Positions 41,294 to 49,333 of a stretch of DNA of 64,000 bases are shown here, in pieces. Position 1 is the first letter of the stretch; each line of letters starts with the position of its first letter. Position numbers and translations under genes: made by a program. Below the pieces are notes generated by a model. It was not told the origin of the DNA, made no database searches, and saw only the letters and a program-made list of their open reading frames with translations. The DNA lies in NCBI GenBank assembly GCA_031551265.1, contig JAVBNU010000020.1, positions 1 to 64,000 on the forward strand. The letters run 5' to 3'. The DNA is from JAVBNU01 sp031551265. Its GTDB lineage: Bacteria > Cyanobacteriota > Vampirovibrionia > Gastranaerophilales > Gastranaerophilaceae.

Positions 41294-43024
41294 ATGAAAA
41301 TCCAACAAATCTCACAATCAAATAGCTTTTCTTGCCCCCCTTGCGGGACTCTGCCGAACAAAAGGCAACTGAATGTTGCGTTTTGTGAGAGGTCTGGCTG
41401 GGGTGAGGGGAACTCTAAAAACACCAACCTCAACCACTCCCCACTTGCAATCGCCAACGCCGCACAAATCTCGTTCGGCACCGAATACGATGAACAAAAA
41501 GAACTAATGACTAAACTTTTTGGATTATGCCAACGATATGATTGCTATCTTGGCGGTGGCCTTGTATCACCCTACATAGAACCTATATGTAAAAATCCCG
41601 AATTGAACCCGAATATTCTCATAACTCATGAAGGAGAAAAACAGCATATTGTGACAAATTTACTTCAAAGTCAACAAGGCAAAGGTCTCAAATATCTGAA
41701 AATGTTACTTGAAAACCGTGATGATGTTGAAATTATTGATATTCCCCTCCCTTGGGATACTGATGACTATCCAAATGTGCTTGAATATGCACATGCCTTT
41801 AAAGCGTATGACATAGTAGCGAACTATTTGAAAAAAATAGGTAAAGATGACCAATTTACGCTATCCCCGAACGCTAAATTTGAGCAAGAAATGAGAAAAG
41901 ACGAATCTGATGTCAAAAAACTTGTTGAATATATTAAAGATGAGAATTTTAGACCTAACAGAGAATTTTATTTTGATTCTTATCAGTATTCAAACCCACT
42001 TATGGCAATGATTTGTAAAGTTAAAGATGCAAGCTGGAACCGCATACCAAAACATGATCTGTCGGAAGCTTGTGCGGCACTCGTGCAGCTTGAAGGTTTT
42101 AAGGCTAATAAAAAAGCACATGGCCCTTTCCAACCCATACGCCATCCTATACCTGTACTTGCCAAAAATGTGATGATTGAACATTTAAAAGCTGTTTTAG
42201 GAAATAACCCTGATTTTAATGTTCTAGACCATCCTGATTATAGACATCATGATTGTGACCTTCCTGCATACATGTCTGTGGGGTGTTGGCATAAAGACTC
42301 GGAAAAAGCAAAAGAAGTAGCTGCCATATTAAGGGGCTACGAGGGCGGCGGACGCGAAGATGCACATAAAAAATGTGAACAAGCAAGAGCCGAAGTAAGA
42401 CTTCAGCGCGCAAAAAGAGACGAACTAAAACGCATTGCTCTGGAAGAAGAACAAGCACGTATAGATGCAGAACGAAATCAAAAAATAAGTGCTGCAATCA
42501 CAAAAATGATCTCAAATGATACCACTGACCACGACACGCCAATGCAAGAATTTTTAGCAATTATGCGTGAAGATAATTTCGATTTTGCAAGACCATTGGA
42601 CGCTGATGGTAACACAGCCATGCATATCTGCGCGCTTTCAAAAAGCGGCTATGCCAAAGAAGGCATATCCATTGCTAACGAGAAAATCCAAAATATTGAT
42701 ATCCCAAACAGCAAAGGACAAACTCCTGCCATGCTGGCAATTGAATCTATCAGCAAATGCAACAATCCAAACGAAACCCGTACATGTTTAGCAAAATTCA
42801 AATTTATATTAGAGCAAAAACCTGATATAGAGTTGCCTGACAACAACAAACAACGACTTTTGCATTATGCCTGCAAATATCAAAGCAAATTTGCATTATT
42901 GCTTTTACTCTCACAAAATCCTGACATTATGGCTCAAGATAATGAAGGCAAAACCCCCGGAAAACACATAACTGACCCCGAGGTCAAACAAGCATATATA
43001 GCGTACTTACAATCAACTTTATAG
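41294..43024 (+). CDS. Ankyrin-like FDPN-module protein with coiled coil (576 aa)
   Basis: Tail MKIQQISQSN, a longer repeat-derived insert (about residues 13-38, CPPCGTLPNKRQ... WGEGNSKN), TNLNHSPLAIANAAQISFG. Two modules follow, the second ending YEGGGREDAHKK. A charged coiled coil (about residues 360-400, RAKRDELKRIALEEEQARID) replaces the usual short linker, and a diverged C-terminal ankyrin block closes with DNEGKTPGKHI. It starts 3 bases after the upstream stop. It differs from its neighbours by the coiled coil and an extra ankyrin-like unit at the end. Confidence 0.85.
   Translation: MKIQQISQSNSFSCPPCGTLPNKRQLNVAFCERSGWGEGNSKNTNLNHSPLAIANAAQISFGTEYDEQKELMTKLFGLCQRYDCYLGGGLVSPYIEPICKNPELNPNILITHEGEKQHIVTNLLQSQQGKGLKYLKMLLENRDDVEIIDIPLPWDTDDYPNVLEYAHAFKAYDIVANYLKKIGKDDQFTLSPNAKFEQEMRKDESDVKKLVEYIKDENFRPNREFYFDSYQYSNPLMAMICKVKDASWNRIPKHDLSEACAALVQLEGFKANKKAHGPFQPIRHPIPVLAKNVMIEHLKAVLGNNPDFNVLDHPDYRHHDCDLPAYMSVGCWHKDSEKAKEVAAILRGYEGGGREDAHKKCEQARAEVRLQRAKRDELKRIALEEEQARIDAERNQKISAAITKMISNDTTDHDTPMQEFLAIMREDNFDFARPLDADGNTAMHICALSKSGYAKEGISIANEKIQNIDIPNSKGQTPAMLAIESISKCNNPNETRTCLAKFKFILEQKPDIELPDNNKQRLLHYACKYQSKFALLLLLSQNPDIMAQDNEGKTPGKHITDPEVKQAYIAYLQSTL
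41331..41410 (+). repeat. Dispersed repeat family 2, long variant, inside a coding region
   Basis: 80 bp, starting CTTGCCCCCCTTGCGGGACT and ending GGCTGGGGTGAGGGG. The ends match family 2; the extra centre is about 40 bp and translates in frame. It occupies the same site as the short copies in the two upstream paralogues. Confidence 0.7.
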
Positions 43025-43033
43025 GTGAAAATT

Positions 43034-43678
43034 ATGAAAATAACAAACTTTACAGCTAACACACTAAACGCCCGCCGCATACATTATGCGTCCAACCCCG
43101 TATACATCAGCTTTACAGGTAATGAACTTCAAAAATTCGCTGAGAATTTGGAGGCGAGGAAATATGATGCTGCGATAGCGCAGACGCAGAAACAAGGATT
43201 TCCGATTAACGAGATGATTCAAGGCAACGGTCACACGCCCTTGTTGGCCGCGATGGAAATGCAGGCAGATAAAAAGCTGCTTAAAGCACTTATCGAACAC
43301 CCTGACCTGAACCCGAACATATTGTTCTACGAAAATACAACTTCCTATTTAGATTCAGCGATTAAGGCAGAAAATATTGACGTATTCAAAATGTTGCTCA
43401 CAAGCCCGAATCTGAACAGAAAATATGAGCACAAGAATAATATAAATCCGAATATTAAAAATAAACACGGCGAGACGCCACTCCAGCGTGTAATGATTAA
43501 CAACTTAAAAGAATTTGCGCATGAGCTGCTTAATCACCCCCAAACAAGACCGATAATTTTTGACGGCCCTGAAAAAACTTATCCACTGAAAACTTATGCC
43601 ACGGAACTTTATGCTAAACGCAAAATTGATTTTGAAATGCGTAAAATTATTGATGAATACTACAAAAACAAAATGTAA
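43034..43678 (+). CDS. Small ankyrin-like tagged protein (214 aa)
   Basis: I chose the ATG at 43034 (MKITNFTANT) over the GTG at 43025 because AGGTG is correctly spaced from it and the product then starts like its neighbours. The tail ends NPVYISFTGNE. The body has ankyrin-like units: GHTPLLAAMEMQADKKLLKALIEHPDLNPN and KHGETPLQRVMINNLKEFAHELLNHP. It carries no dispersed repeat and no shared C-terminal block. It follows the 576-residue gene almost without a gap. Probably a shorter relative of the FDPN proteins. Confidence 0.8.
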   Translation: MKITNFTANTLNARRIHYASNPVYISFTGNELQKFAENLEARKYDAAIAQTQKQGFPINEMIQGNGHTPLLAAMEMQADKKLLKALIEHPDLNPNILFYENTTSYLDSAIKAENIDVFKMLLTSPNLNRKYEHKNNINPNIKNKHGETPLQRVMINNLKEFAHELLNHPQTRPIIFDGPEKTYPLKTYATELYAKRKIDFEMRKIIDEYYKNKM

Positions 43679-43689
43679 GGAATAAATAA

Positions 43690-44604
43690 ATGAAAATTTT
43701 ACAATCCTATTTCTCTCCCTATAATTCGGCCTCTGGTAACACTCAAAAATTCAGTTTGCCAAAACTGAAAAATGACACTTTCGAGCGCAGCCAAATAACT
43801 TTTGGCTGGTGTAATTTGCATAATCGAGTTAGCAGCGAGTGTTCACAACTTTTTAATACCCAAATACAAGAAATGCGAGCAGCTATAGAACTAAAAAAGA
43901 AACAAACTGAACTCAACAAACTCGATCAAGAAGCTAGTGAAACTGCCACGAAGTTTTTATTGAATTTTGCTAATAAACAAAAAGGCGTCGCTGAATTTAT
44001 ACCACTCTGGACTGTTTTAAATAATGTAGAGCTGCAAAAAACAATGGATGAAAGCCCTGTTTTCGGTGATTCTATTCAATGCCTAATCTCAATGACAAAT
44101 ATAGAAAAATTTAAAATGAAAAATCCAAAGTTCTCGCCCGAAATGAATGAACAAGCCGCTGGTAGCCTGCAAATTCATTCAATGGCGATATTAATCGAAC
44201 AAGCTAAACGTAATAAACATAAAATGACACAAGAAAACAGAGATAAAGTAGATGAACTTATTCAACTAGGTGTTGAAGCTATTGATAAAGCTTTTGGCGA
44301 CGGCACATATGCACAATTAGTCGGGGTTTCACAAATGGGTGAAAAACTAAGAGAACATCAATCCGAATCGATGGAAATACTCAAATCTATTGATGCACGC
44401 GCAAAACGCTTTAGTTTAGGAGACGAATTTAAGAAAAAACTCCACGACCTACTCCACGACACAGGCGATGCACATCATCATGACCATGAGCCTGAGCATG
44501 GACATAACCACCAACACACACATACTAATAACACTATAAAATTAGAATATCATACGCATGAGGGCAACCCTCTGCATGACCATAATCACAACCATCATCA
44601 CTAA
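43690..44604 (+). CDS. Tagged helical protein with His-rich C-terminus (304 aa)
   Basis: The last gene of the row, 11 bases after its neighbour. It has the MKILQSY start and an N-terminal RSQITFGW motif but no ankyrin or FDPN pattern. Residues 60-260 are predicted helical and charged by composition. The last 45 residues are rich in His, Asp and Glu (HHHDHEPEHGHNHQHTH and, at the end, HDHNHNHHH), a composition known to bind zinc, nickel or copper in metallochaperones and transporters. No transmembrane segments are visible. Function not recognised; metal binding is inference from composition. Confidence 0.8.
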   Translation: MKILQSYFSPYNSASGNTQKFSLPKLKNDTFERSQITFGWCNLHNRVSSECSQLFNTQIQEMRAAIELKKKQTELNKLDQEASETATKFLLNFANKQKGVAEFIPLWTVLNNVELQKTMDESPVFGDSIQCLISMTNIEKFKMKNPKFSPEMNEQAAGSLQIHSMAILIEQAKRNKHKMTQENRDKVDELIQLGVEAIDKAFGDGTYAQLVGVSQMGEKLREHQSESMEILKSIDARAKRFSLGDEFKKKLHDLLHDTGDAHHHDHEPEHGHNHQHTHTNNTIKLEYHTHEGNPLHDHNHNHHH

Positions 44605-44609
44605 ATTTA

Positions 44610-44843
44610 CTATTCAATAACCTCATAGTATTCTCCCGGCATGTTTGATGTCGGGATTTTTGTGACCTTGACTGTTGTGACCTTATTGTAGCTCTCAATA
44701 GTTATGGTGTCGCCTTCTTTGAGCACCTTAGACGGCTTGGCAACGTTGCCATTCACCAAAATACGCCCCTGTGTCGATACTTCGTTGGCAACAGTACGGC
44801 GCTTTATTAAACGTGATACTTTTAAAAATTTGTCTAGTCTCAT
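44610..44843 (-). CDS. rqcP: S4-domain RNA-binding protein, RqcP/YabO-like
   Basis: 77 residues from MRLDKFLKVSRLIKRR, the standard opening of this family; a longer frame upstream would place the start inside the promoter. The S4 fold is visible as RLIKRRTVANE, GRILVNGN and LKEGDTITI. RqcP binds stalled 50S subunits and helps RqcH add C-terminal alanine tails during ribosome rescue; other small S4 proteins (HslR) have related roles. It is convergent with the ankyrin row and has its own promoter with almost no leader. Confidence 0.82.
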   Translation of the reverse strand: MRLDKFLKVSRLIKRRTVANEVSTQGRILVNGNVAKPSKVLKEGDTITIESYNKVTTVKVTKIPTSNMPGEYYEVIE

Positions 44844-44852
44844 AATAAAATT

Positions 44853-44882
44853 ATTATACAAAAAAATTAAAATTTCTCGCAA
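44853..44882 (-). promoter_or_regulatory. Promoter of the S4-domain gene, probably leaderless
   Basis: On the minus strand TTGCGA (44877-44882), an 18-bp spacer and TATAAT (44853-44858). The ATG follows TATAAT by 9 bases, so the transcript should begin within a few bases of the start codon. No ribosome site fits. Confidence 0.5.
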
Positions 44883-44887
44883 AATAA

Positions 44888-44912
44888 AAAAGACTTAATT
44901 TTAAGTCTTTTC
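44888..44912 (-). terminator. Hairpin terminator upstream of the S4-domain gene
   Basis: AAAAGACTTAA and its complement flank a tiny loop. On the minus strand the hairpin is followed by a T-run (TTTTTTATTTT). It would end a transcript coming from the radA side. Confidence 0.55.
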
Positions 44913-45363
44913 ATAAATTATCCCCAATTCTCCTCCCAAAAGCTATTTTATATAGTGTCTAATAGCACTCTGACCTATTTTTGGTGTTTTTTGTAGTGTT
45001 ATGTGTAATGGATTGTTGTAATTGTTGTATTTTGTATTCGCATTTTTATTTGTATTTTTTAACTTTAATTTTTCGTTTTTTCTCTTCTTCTAATTCCGTT
45101 CTCTAACTCGACTTAACCATCACCCCTCTTTCGCATTCCCCTCTCTCTTTGTATTCTTATAATACCTATTCAAACGAACATTACAAGCTAATTTATTGTT
45201 GCAAATTTTAACATATTACCATGCCCTCGGTTATCACGTATAAAATTCAAATTAAGAAATCTTAATGAAGTTATTTTAATGAAAATAAGTAAATTTTTTT
45301 AAAAGTTTTTCTTGACAAATGAGTATGCAACAAGTTTCATCATGCTTATTTTAAGTCATTTAT
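44913..45363. other. Gene-free region below radA; possible purine-rich minus-strand transcript
   Basis: 450 bp with no convincing ORF. The plus strand between about 45060 and 45160 is strikingly pyrimidine-rich (CTTCTTCTAA, CCCCTCTCTC), so a minus-strand RNA would be purine-rich. It would run from a TATTAT-like box near 45165 to the terminator at 44888-44912. It could equally be the 3' untranslated end of radA. Confidence 0.35.
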
Positions 45364-46728
45364 TTACTTATGAACGCATGAGGTGATTGCATCAATCAGT
45401 CTTGAAACTTCAATTATTTCAATATCAAATTTTTGTTTTTTATCAAGATTCGACTGAGGAATAATAATTTTTTTGAATCCAAGTTTTTCAGCTTCCTTAA
45501 TACGCTTTTCAAGATTACAAATCGGACGAATTTCGCCTGATAAACCGATTTCACCTGTTATTACAGTATCCGGACTGACAATCACATCACGCGCGCATGT
45601 CGCAACAGCAAGCGCAACACCTAAATCTGCAGCAGGTTCGTCAATCTCCATGCCGCCGATAACATTGACATAAACATCCTGTTTTGAGAGGTTTAACCCG
45701 ATTCGTTTTTCAAGAACTGCTAATATTTGTAACAGTCTGTTATAATCTATACCATTTGATACGCGTCTGGGCGACGGATAAGGAGTGCTGCCAACGAGCG
45801 CCTGTATTTCGAGTAGCAACGGACGCGTTCCCTCGTTTGTAGCTATTACAACGCTGCCAGGTGTAACATTCTGAGTGCGTTCATGCAAAAACATCTCACT
45901 GGGGTTGCTTACTTCGCACAACCCGCTATCGAGCATGTTAAAGACACCAACTTCATTGGTATTACCGAAACGGTTCTTCATACAGCGCAAAACGCGATAT
46001 GCTTTGTATCTGTCACCCTCAAAATAAATAACTGTATCAACCATGTGCTCTAAAACTTTTGGGCCTGCAATCGTACCTTCTTTTGTCACATGCCCGACCA
46101 CAATGACCGTAATATTCTTATTTTTGGCTATATCCATCAAAATATTCGTACATTCGCGAATCTGAGAGACGCTGCCCGGCGAGCTTGATAACTCGTTCGT
46201 GTAAACAGCTTGAATACTGTCAATAATAAGAACGTCAGGCTTTGTGTCAGCCATAGCTTGCTTGATAAGCTCTAGATTCGTTTGTGTGAACAAATACAAG
46301 TTCGGCGCATCAATTTTTAGCCTGTCAGCTCGTAACTTGATTTGAGATATTGATTCTTCTGCCGAAACATACAAAACTTTGCGATTTTGTCCGCTGACAT
46401 TTGCGCTTGTCTGTAAAAGTAGTGTTGATTTTCCTATTCCGGGGTCACCTGCTAACAGAATCAGCGAGCCTTGCACAATCCCGCCGCCTAACACGCGGTC
46501 AAATTCACCCATGCCTGTCACAAATCTGATTTCATGACTCAACTCAACTTCGTTTATAGAGCATGCCTTTATGTCACTTTGCGGCATGGCAGCCCGAGAA
46601 CCTTTATTGTCCTCGATTACCTCCTCTACGAAGGATGCCCAGCTTTCACAATCGGGACATTTCCCAAGTGATTTTGCAGTTTCGTACCCGCAGTTTTGAC
46701 ATATCCATTTTACTTTAACTTTTGCCAT
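45364..46728 (-). CDS. radA: RadA (Sms) DNA repair ATPase
   Basis: 454 residues from MAKVKVKWICQNCG, the usual start; the in-frame extension to 46764 would overlap the promoter. A four-cysteine zinc finger (CQNCGYE, CPDCESW) is followed by a RecA-like core with Walker A GDPGIGKST, the RadA-specific KNRFGNTNEVGVF motif and a C-terminal Lon-protease-like domain (GGMEIDEPAADLGVALAVAT). RadA promotes branch migration in recombination, as a DnaB-like translocase on single-stranded DNA. It is transcribed alone from a near-leaderless promoter. Confidence 0.97.
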   Translation of the reverse strand: MAKVKVKWICQNCGYETAKSLGKCPDCESWASFVEEVIEDNKGSRAAMPQSDIKACSINEVELSHEIRFVTGMGEFDRVLGGGIVQGSLILLAGDPGIGKSTLLLQTSANVSGQNRKVLYVSAEESISQIKLRADRLKIDAPNLYLFTQTNLELIKQAMADTKPDVLIIDSIQAVYTNELSSSPGSVSQIRECTNILMDIAKNKNITVIVVGHVTKEGTIAGPKVLEHMVDTVIYFEGDRYKAYRVLRCMKNRFGNTNEVGVFNMLDSGLCEVSNPSEMFLHERTQNVTPGSVVIATNEGTRPLLLEIQALVGSTPYPSPRRVSNGIDYNRLLQILAVLEKRIGLNLSKQDVYVNVIGGMEIDEPAADLGVALAVATCARDVIVSPDTVITGEIGLSGEIRPICNLEKRIKEAEKLGFKKIIIPQSNLDKKQKFDIEIIEVSRLIDAITSCVHK

Positions 46729-46734
46729 GCCTTT

Positions 46735-46764
46735 ATTATAGCTGATTTTGGCTGTATGTAGCAA
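46735..46764 (-). promoter_or_regulatory. Promoter of radA, probably leaderless
   Basis: Minus-strand TTGCTA (46759-46764), 18-bp spacer, TATAAT (46735-46740), only 6 bases before the ATG. This supports the shorter RadA start and implies translation without a leader. Confidence 0.5.
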
Positions 46765-46789
46765 TGTTACAATATAGCTAAATAAGTGC

Positions 46790-46818
46790 TTGCATTTTTC
46801 GTCAAAAACTTATATACT
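46790..46818 (+). promoter_or_regulatory. Promoter of a candidate small RNA
   Basis: TTGCAT (46790-46795), exactly 17 bp, TATACT (46813-46818) on the plus strand. There is no plus-strand gene nearby for it to serve; the next one is at 52068. Confidence 0.5.
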
Positions 46819-46824
46819 TAATCA

Positions 46825-46888
46825 TGTTATTGATGTTTCGGCTAGTGTAAAACCTTTAAAGGAGTAGTGAAAATTGCTCCTTTTTTTT
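46825..46888 (+). ncRNA. Candidate small RNA of about 64 nt
   Basis: Defined by the promoter at 46790-46818 and the terminator ending at 46888. It also contains an eight-codon frame (MLLMFRLV, then TAA) beginning around 46823, which may be chance. It lies between the divergent radA start and the convergent end of the small membrane protein gene. No known RNA family was recognised. Confidence 0.35.
46858..46888 (+). terminator. Intrinsic terminator, plus strand
   Basis: AAAGGAG pairs with CTCCTTT across a short loop and is followed by eight T residues on the plus strand. The T-run exists on this strand only. Confidence 0.6.
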
Positions 46889-46920
46889 GTGTTATTTTTT
46901 TAAAATAGTGAAAAAATTAA

Positions 46921-47310
46921 TTAAATGATGTTATCATCGTTCACTAAATTTACTTTTTTATCTTGTGTCATAGTCTTAATAAGCGCTTTGGCAGCTCTAT
47001 AAGCTACATATCCGGCTCCAACGAGAGCGGCGCAAGCCATGGCTTTGCTTGTAACTGCCTGAGCAATCATCTCGTTTACACGGGAAGCTAATGCAGGATT
47101 TTTATAATGCTTCGAAACAAACGTATAGAGTCCTTTACTAGAACCAATCAAAGGGTCGTTTAGAAAAGCCTGCCGGTTTTCTGCAGTGGTATTAGCCAAA
47201 TACTGGATTCTTCTCAATTCAAACGCACTGCCGGCTACTGCGCCACAGCCGGTCGCAACCACTGTAGGCAATATAAAAGGTTCATGTTTTCTTCTGATTC
47301 TGTTGTCCAT
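46921..47310 (-). CDS. Small protein with Ala/Gly-rich hydrophobic segments
   Basis: 129 residues, not recognised. After a basic start (MDNRIRRKHEPF) comes a hydrophobic stretch (ILPTVVATGCGAVAGSAF), a polar middle and a second one (AMACAALVGAGYVAYRAAKAL), then a charged tail. This layout suits a small membrane protein with two weak helices, or an amphipathic membrane-associated one. A GGAAGG site lies about 13 bases before the ATG. It stands alone downstream of the M29 peptidase gene. Confidence 0.65.
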   Translation of the reverse strand: MDNRIRRKHEPFILPTVVATGCGAVAGSAFELRRIQYLANTTAENRQAFLNDPLIGSSKGLYTFVSKHYKNPALASRVNEMIAQAVTSKAMACAALVGAGYVAYRAAKALIKTMTQDKKVNLVNDDNII

Positions 47311-47416
47311 TTTTTACTAATACACCTTCCTGTCAATTACATAAGGTTTGTAAATATAAAAATTTGCTATTTGCTTTATACATTGTAATAAAAATTTACA
47401 AAAATTGCACTACTTT

Positions 47417-48529
47417 TTAATTAAATATATCTAAAAATTTACCATTTTGATAAATTAATTTGTCATCAGCATAAATTTCGCCGCCATTTTTCATATTTTT
47501 TATGATATCCCAATGCAGGCCTGACACGTTTTTACCGCCTGTTTCAGGGTAAGATGAGCCTAATGCCATATGGATTGAACCGCCGATTTTTTCATCAAAT
47601 AAAATATTACCTGTGACCTCTTGAATCATATCATTTGTGCCGATAGCAATTTCACCGACGTAAGACGAACCTTCGTCCATGTTAATCATAGAAAGCAAGA
47701 ATTCTTCGCCTTTTTCCGCTGTCGCTTTCGTAACTTTGCCGTTTTCAAGTTCAAGGTAGATTTTATGTGACTCGTTACCTCTGTATATTGCAGGGAAATC
47801 GAAATAAATATGACCGTTAGCGCTATCTTCTACCGGCGATGTATAAATTTCTCCATCAGGGAAGTTACAGGAGCCTGAACAATTTTTCCATTTTCTGCCG
47901 GCTGTTGAGAACGTAATATCTGTACGCTCACCAACAACTCTGAGCTTTGAAGTGTTAGTCAGATAGTCGGCCATGACTTGTTGGCGAGTGTCGATTTTAC
48001 GCCACATTTCAGCAGGGTCATCCAGATGTAAGTAACATGAATTAATCAAAAATTCAGTATACTCATCAAGTGACATTTTAGCCTCTTGCGCAAGAGCGTG
48101 CGTTGGATAATCAGCGATAACCCAATCTAATTCACCTGCTGCAGCCCGTTTTAATAAAGTTTCAGACAAGACTTTGGTTGCTTTTGAGCGTCTTGCCATC
48201 CTGTTTGTGTCTGCTTTAGCCATATTTTTAACGTTCAAAGGCGCACCAATTGAAATATATTTTGTCGCGGTCTCATATTCGAATTTTGTTATAGGATCAA
48301 CATAGTCAATCTGCTCATCAGCAGCATGCTTGATGAATAATTCCTGCAAACCGTCAACTCCGCATCTTACAATAGGATTAGCACCCTTTTCGAGCACGCG
48401 CTTATAAATTTCTTTCACCAAAGGCTGCGCTTCAAAGCTTTCTGAGCGAATTATTACCAAATCATTTTTTTCTACCTTCACTGAGTAATCTACTAAAACT
48501 CTTGCGTATTTTTCCCATAATTTATTCAT
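47417..48529 (-). CDS. M29-family metallo-aminopeptidase (AmpS type)
   Basis: 370 residues, normal for family M29. Likely metal ligands are in the conserved segments FPDGEIYTSPVEDS, YVGEIAIGTN, GSIHMALGSSYPETGG and SGLHWDI. These cytoplasmic dimers remove N-terminal residues from peptides using cobalt, zinc or magnesium. It is the last gene after lpxA, 12 bases downstream of its stop, so it is probably cotranscribed with the lipid A genes. The metabolic link is not obvious. Confidence 0.93.
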   Translation of the reverse strand: MNKLWEKYARVLVDYSVKVEKNDLVIIRSESFEAQPLVKEIYKRVLEKGANPIVRCGVDGLQELFIKHAADEQIDYVDPITKFEYETATKYISIGAPLNVKNMAKADTNRMARRSKATKVLSETLLKRAAAGELDWVIADYPTHALAQEAKMSLDEYTEFLINSCYLHLDDPAEMWRKIDTRQQVMADYLTNTSKLRVVGERTDITFSTAGRKWKNCSGSCNFPDGEIYTSPVEDSANGHIYFDFPAIYRGNESHKIYLELENGKVTKATAEKGEEFLLSMINMDEGSSYVGEIAIGTNDMIQEVTGNILFDEKIGGSIHMALGSSYPETGGKNVSGLHWDIIKNMKNGGEIYADDKLIYQNGKFLDIFN

Positions 48530-48541
48530 ATTAATACCTGT

Positions 48542-49318
48542 CTATCTTTCTTCTCTTAATGAGAGACCGCGTTTTGCCGTTCTGACAAATTCAACAAAAT
48601 GTTTTGTATATTTATTTTGTGGCAAAGTCTCTTCAATTACATTAGCCGCATCGCTAATAAGGTAATTTCCTGATGTCAGTATTTTGAGAGCCTCTTTAAT
48701 GCTTGCCCGTTCATCAGGTGTTACACCTTTGCGCTTCAAACCTATTGAATTAATGCCTCGAGGTATTGCAGGCCCACCATCAGCTTTTACGTATGGTAAA
48801 ATATCCATTCTTGCTGCTGAAAAGCCGCTTACAATAGCCATTTCACCGATGCGAATATTTTGATGGAAGACACTCATTCCGCCAATAAATGCGCCATATT
48901 CGACTATAACATGACCGCCTAAGATTGCAGCATTAGCCATAATAACGTCATTACCTACTGTGCAATTATGTGCAACATGCGCAGCAGCCATTAAAAAACA
49001 TCTATCGCCCACTATGGTGGAGTTTCCTTCGCCGCTCGCGCGGTTCACCGTTACATATTCTTTGAGGGCACAGTTTTTACCGATAATAGTTTTTGTAGGT
49101 TCGCCTTTGTACCCCAAATCCTGTGGTGGTGTACCAATACTTGCAAAAGGTGAAATAATCGTGCCTTCACCTATTTCACAGTGCTCCAAATAAGCGTTAG
49201 CAATGATTTTAACATTGTCTGCTATTTTTACATTAGCGCCAATTACTACGTTTGGCCCAATTTCTGCAGTTTTTGCGATGATTGCACTATCATCGATAAT
49301 TGCAGTTTTATGTATCAT
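48542..49318 (-). CDS. lpxA: LpxA, UDP-N-acetylglucosamine O-acyltransferase
   Basis: 258 residues of left-handed beta-helix hexapeptide repeats (IGPNVVIGANVKIADNVKI). It has the catalytic-His region AAHVAHNCTVGND and a helical C-terminal domain (GLKRKGVTPDERASIKEA). It adds a 3-hydroxyacyl chain to UDP-GlcNAc, the first step of lipid A synthesis, in the cytoplasm. It follows fabZ by 15 bases with ribosome site AAAGG. Its presence with lpxC and lpxD means an LPS outer membrane. Confidence 0.96.
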   Translation of the reverse strand: MIHKTAIIDDSAIIAKTAEIGPNVVIGANVKIADNVKIIANAYLEHCEIGEGTIISPFASIGTPPQDLGYKGEPTKTIIGKNCALKEYVTVNRASGEGNSTIVGDRCFLMAAAHVAHNCTVGNDVIMANAAILGGHVIVEYGAFIGGMSVFHQNIRIGEMAIVSGFSAARMDILPYVKADGGPAIPRGINSIGLKRKGVTPDERASIKEALKILTSGNYLISDAANVIEETLPQNKYTKHFVEFVRTAKRGLSLREER

Positions 49319-49333
49319 TTTAAACCTTCTTTC

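Noticed and set aside
44844..44882. Thirteen-codon extension of the S4-domain protein
   Set aside because: It lies in the promoter; the family begins MRLDKFLK.
46729..46764. Twelve-codon N-terminal extension of RadA
   Set aside because: It would overlap the promoter boxes, and the family starts at MAKxKxxWxCxxCG.
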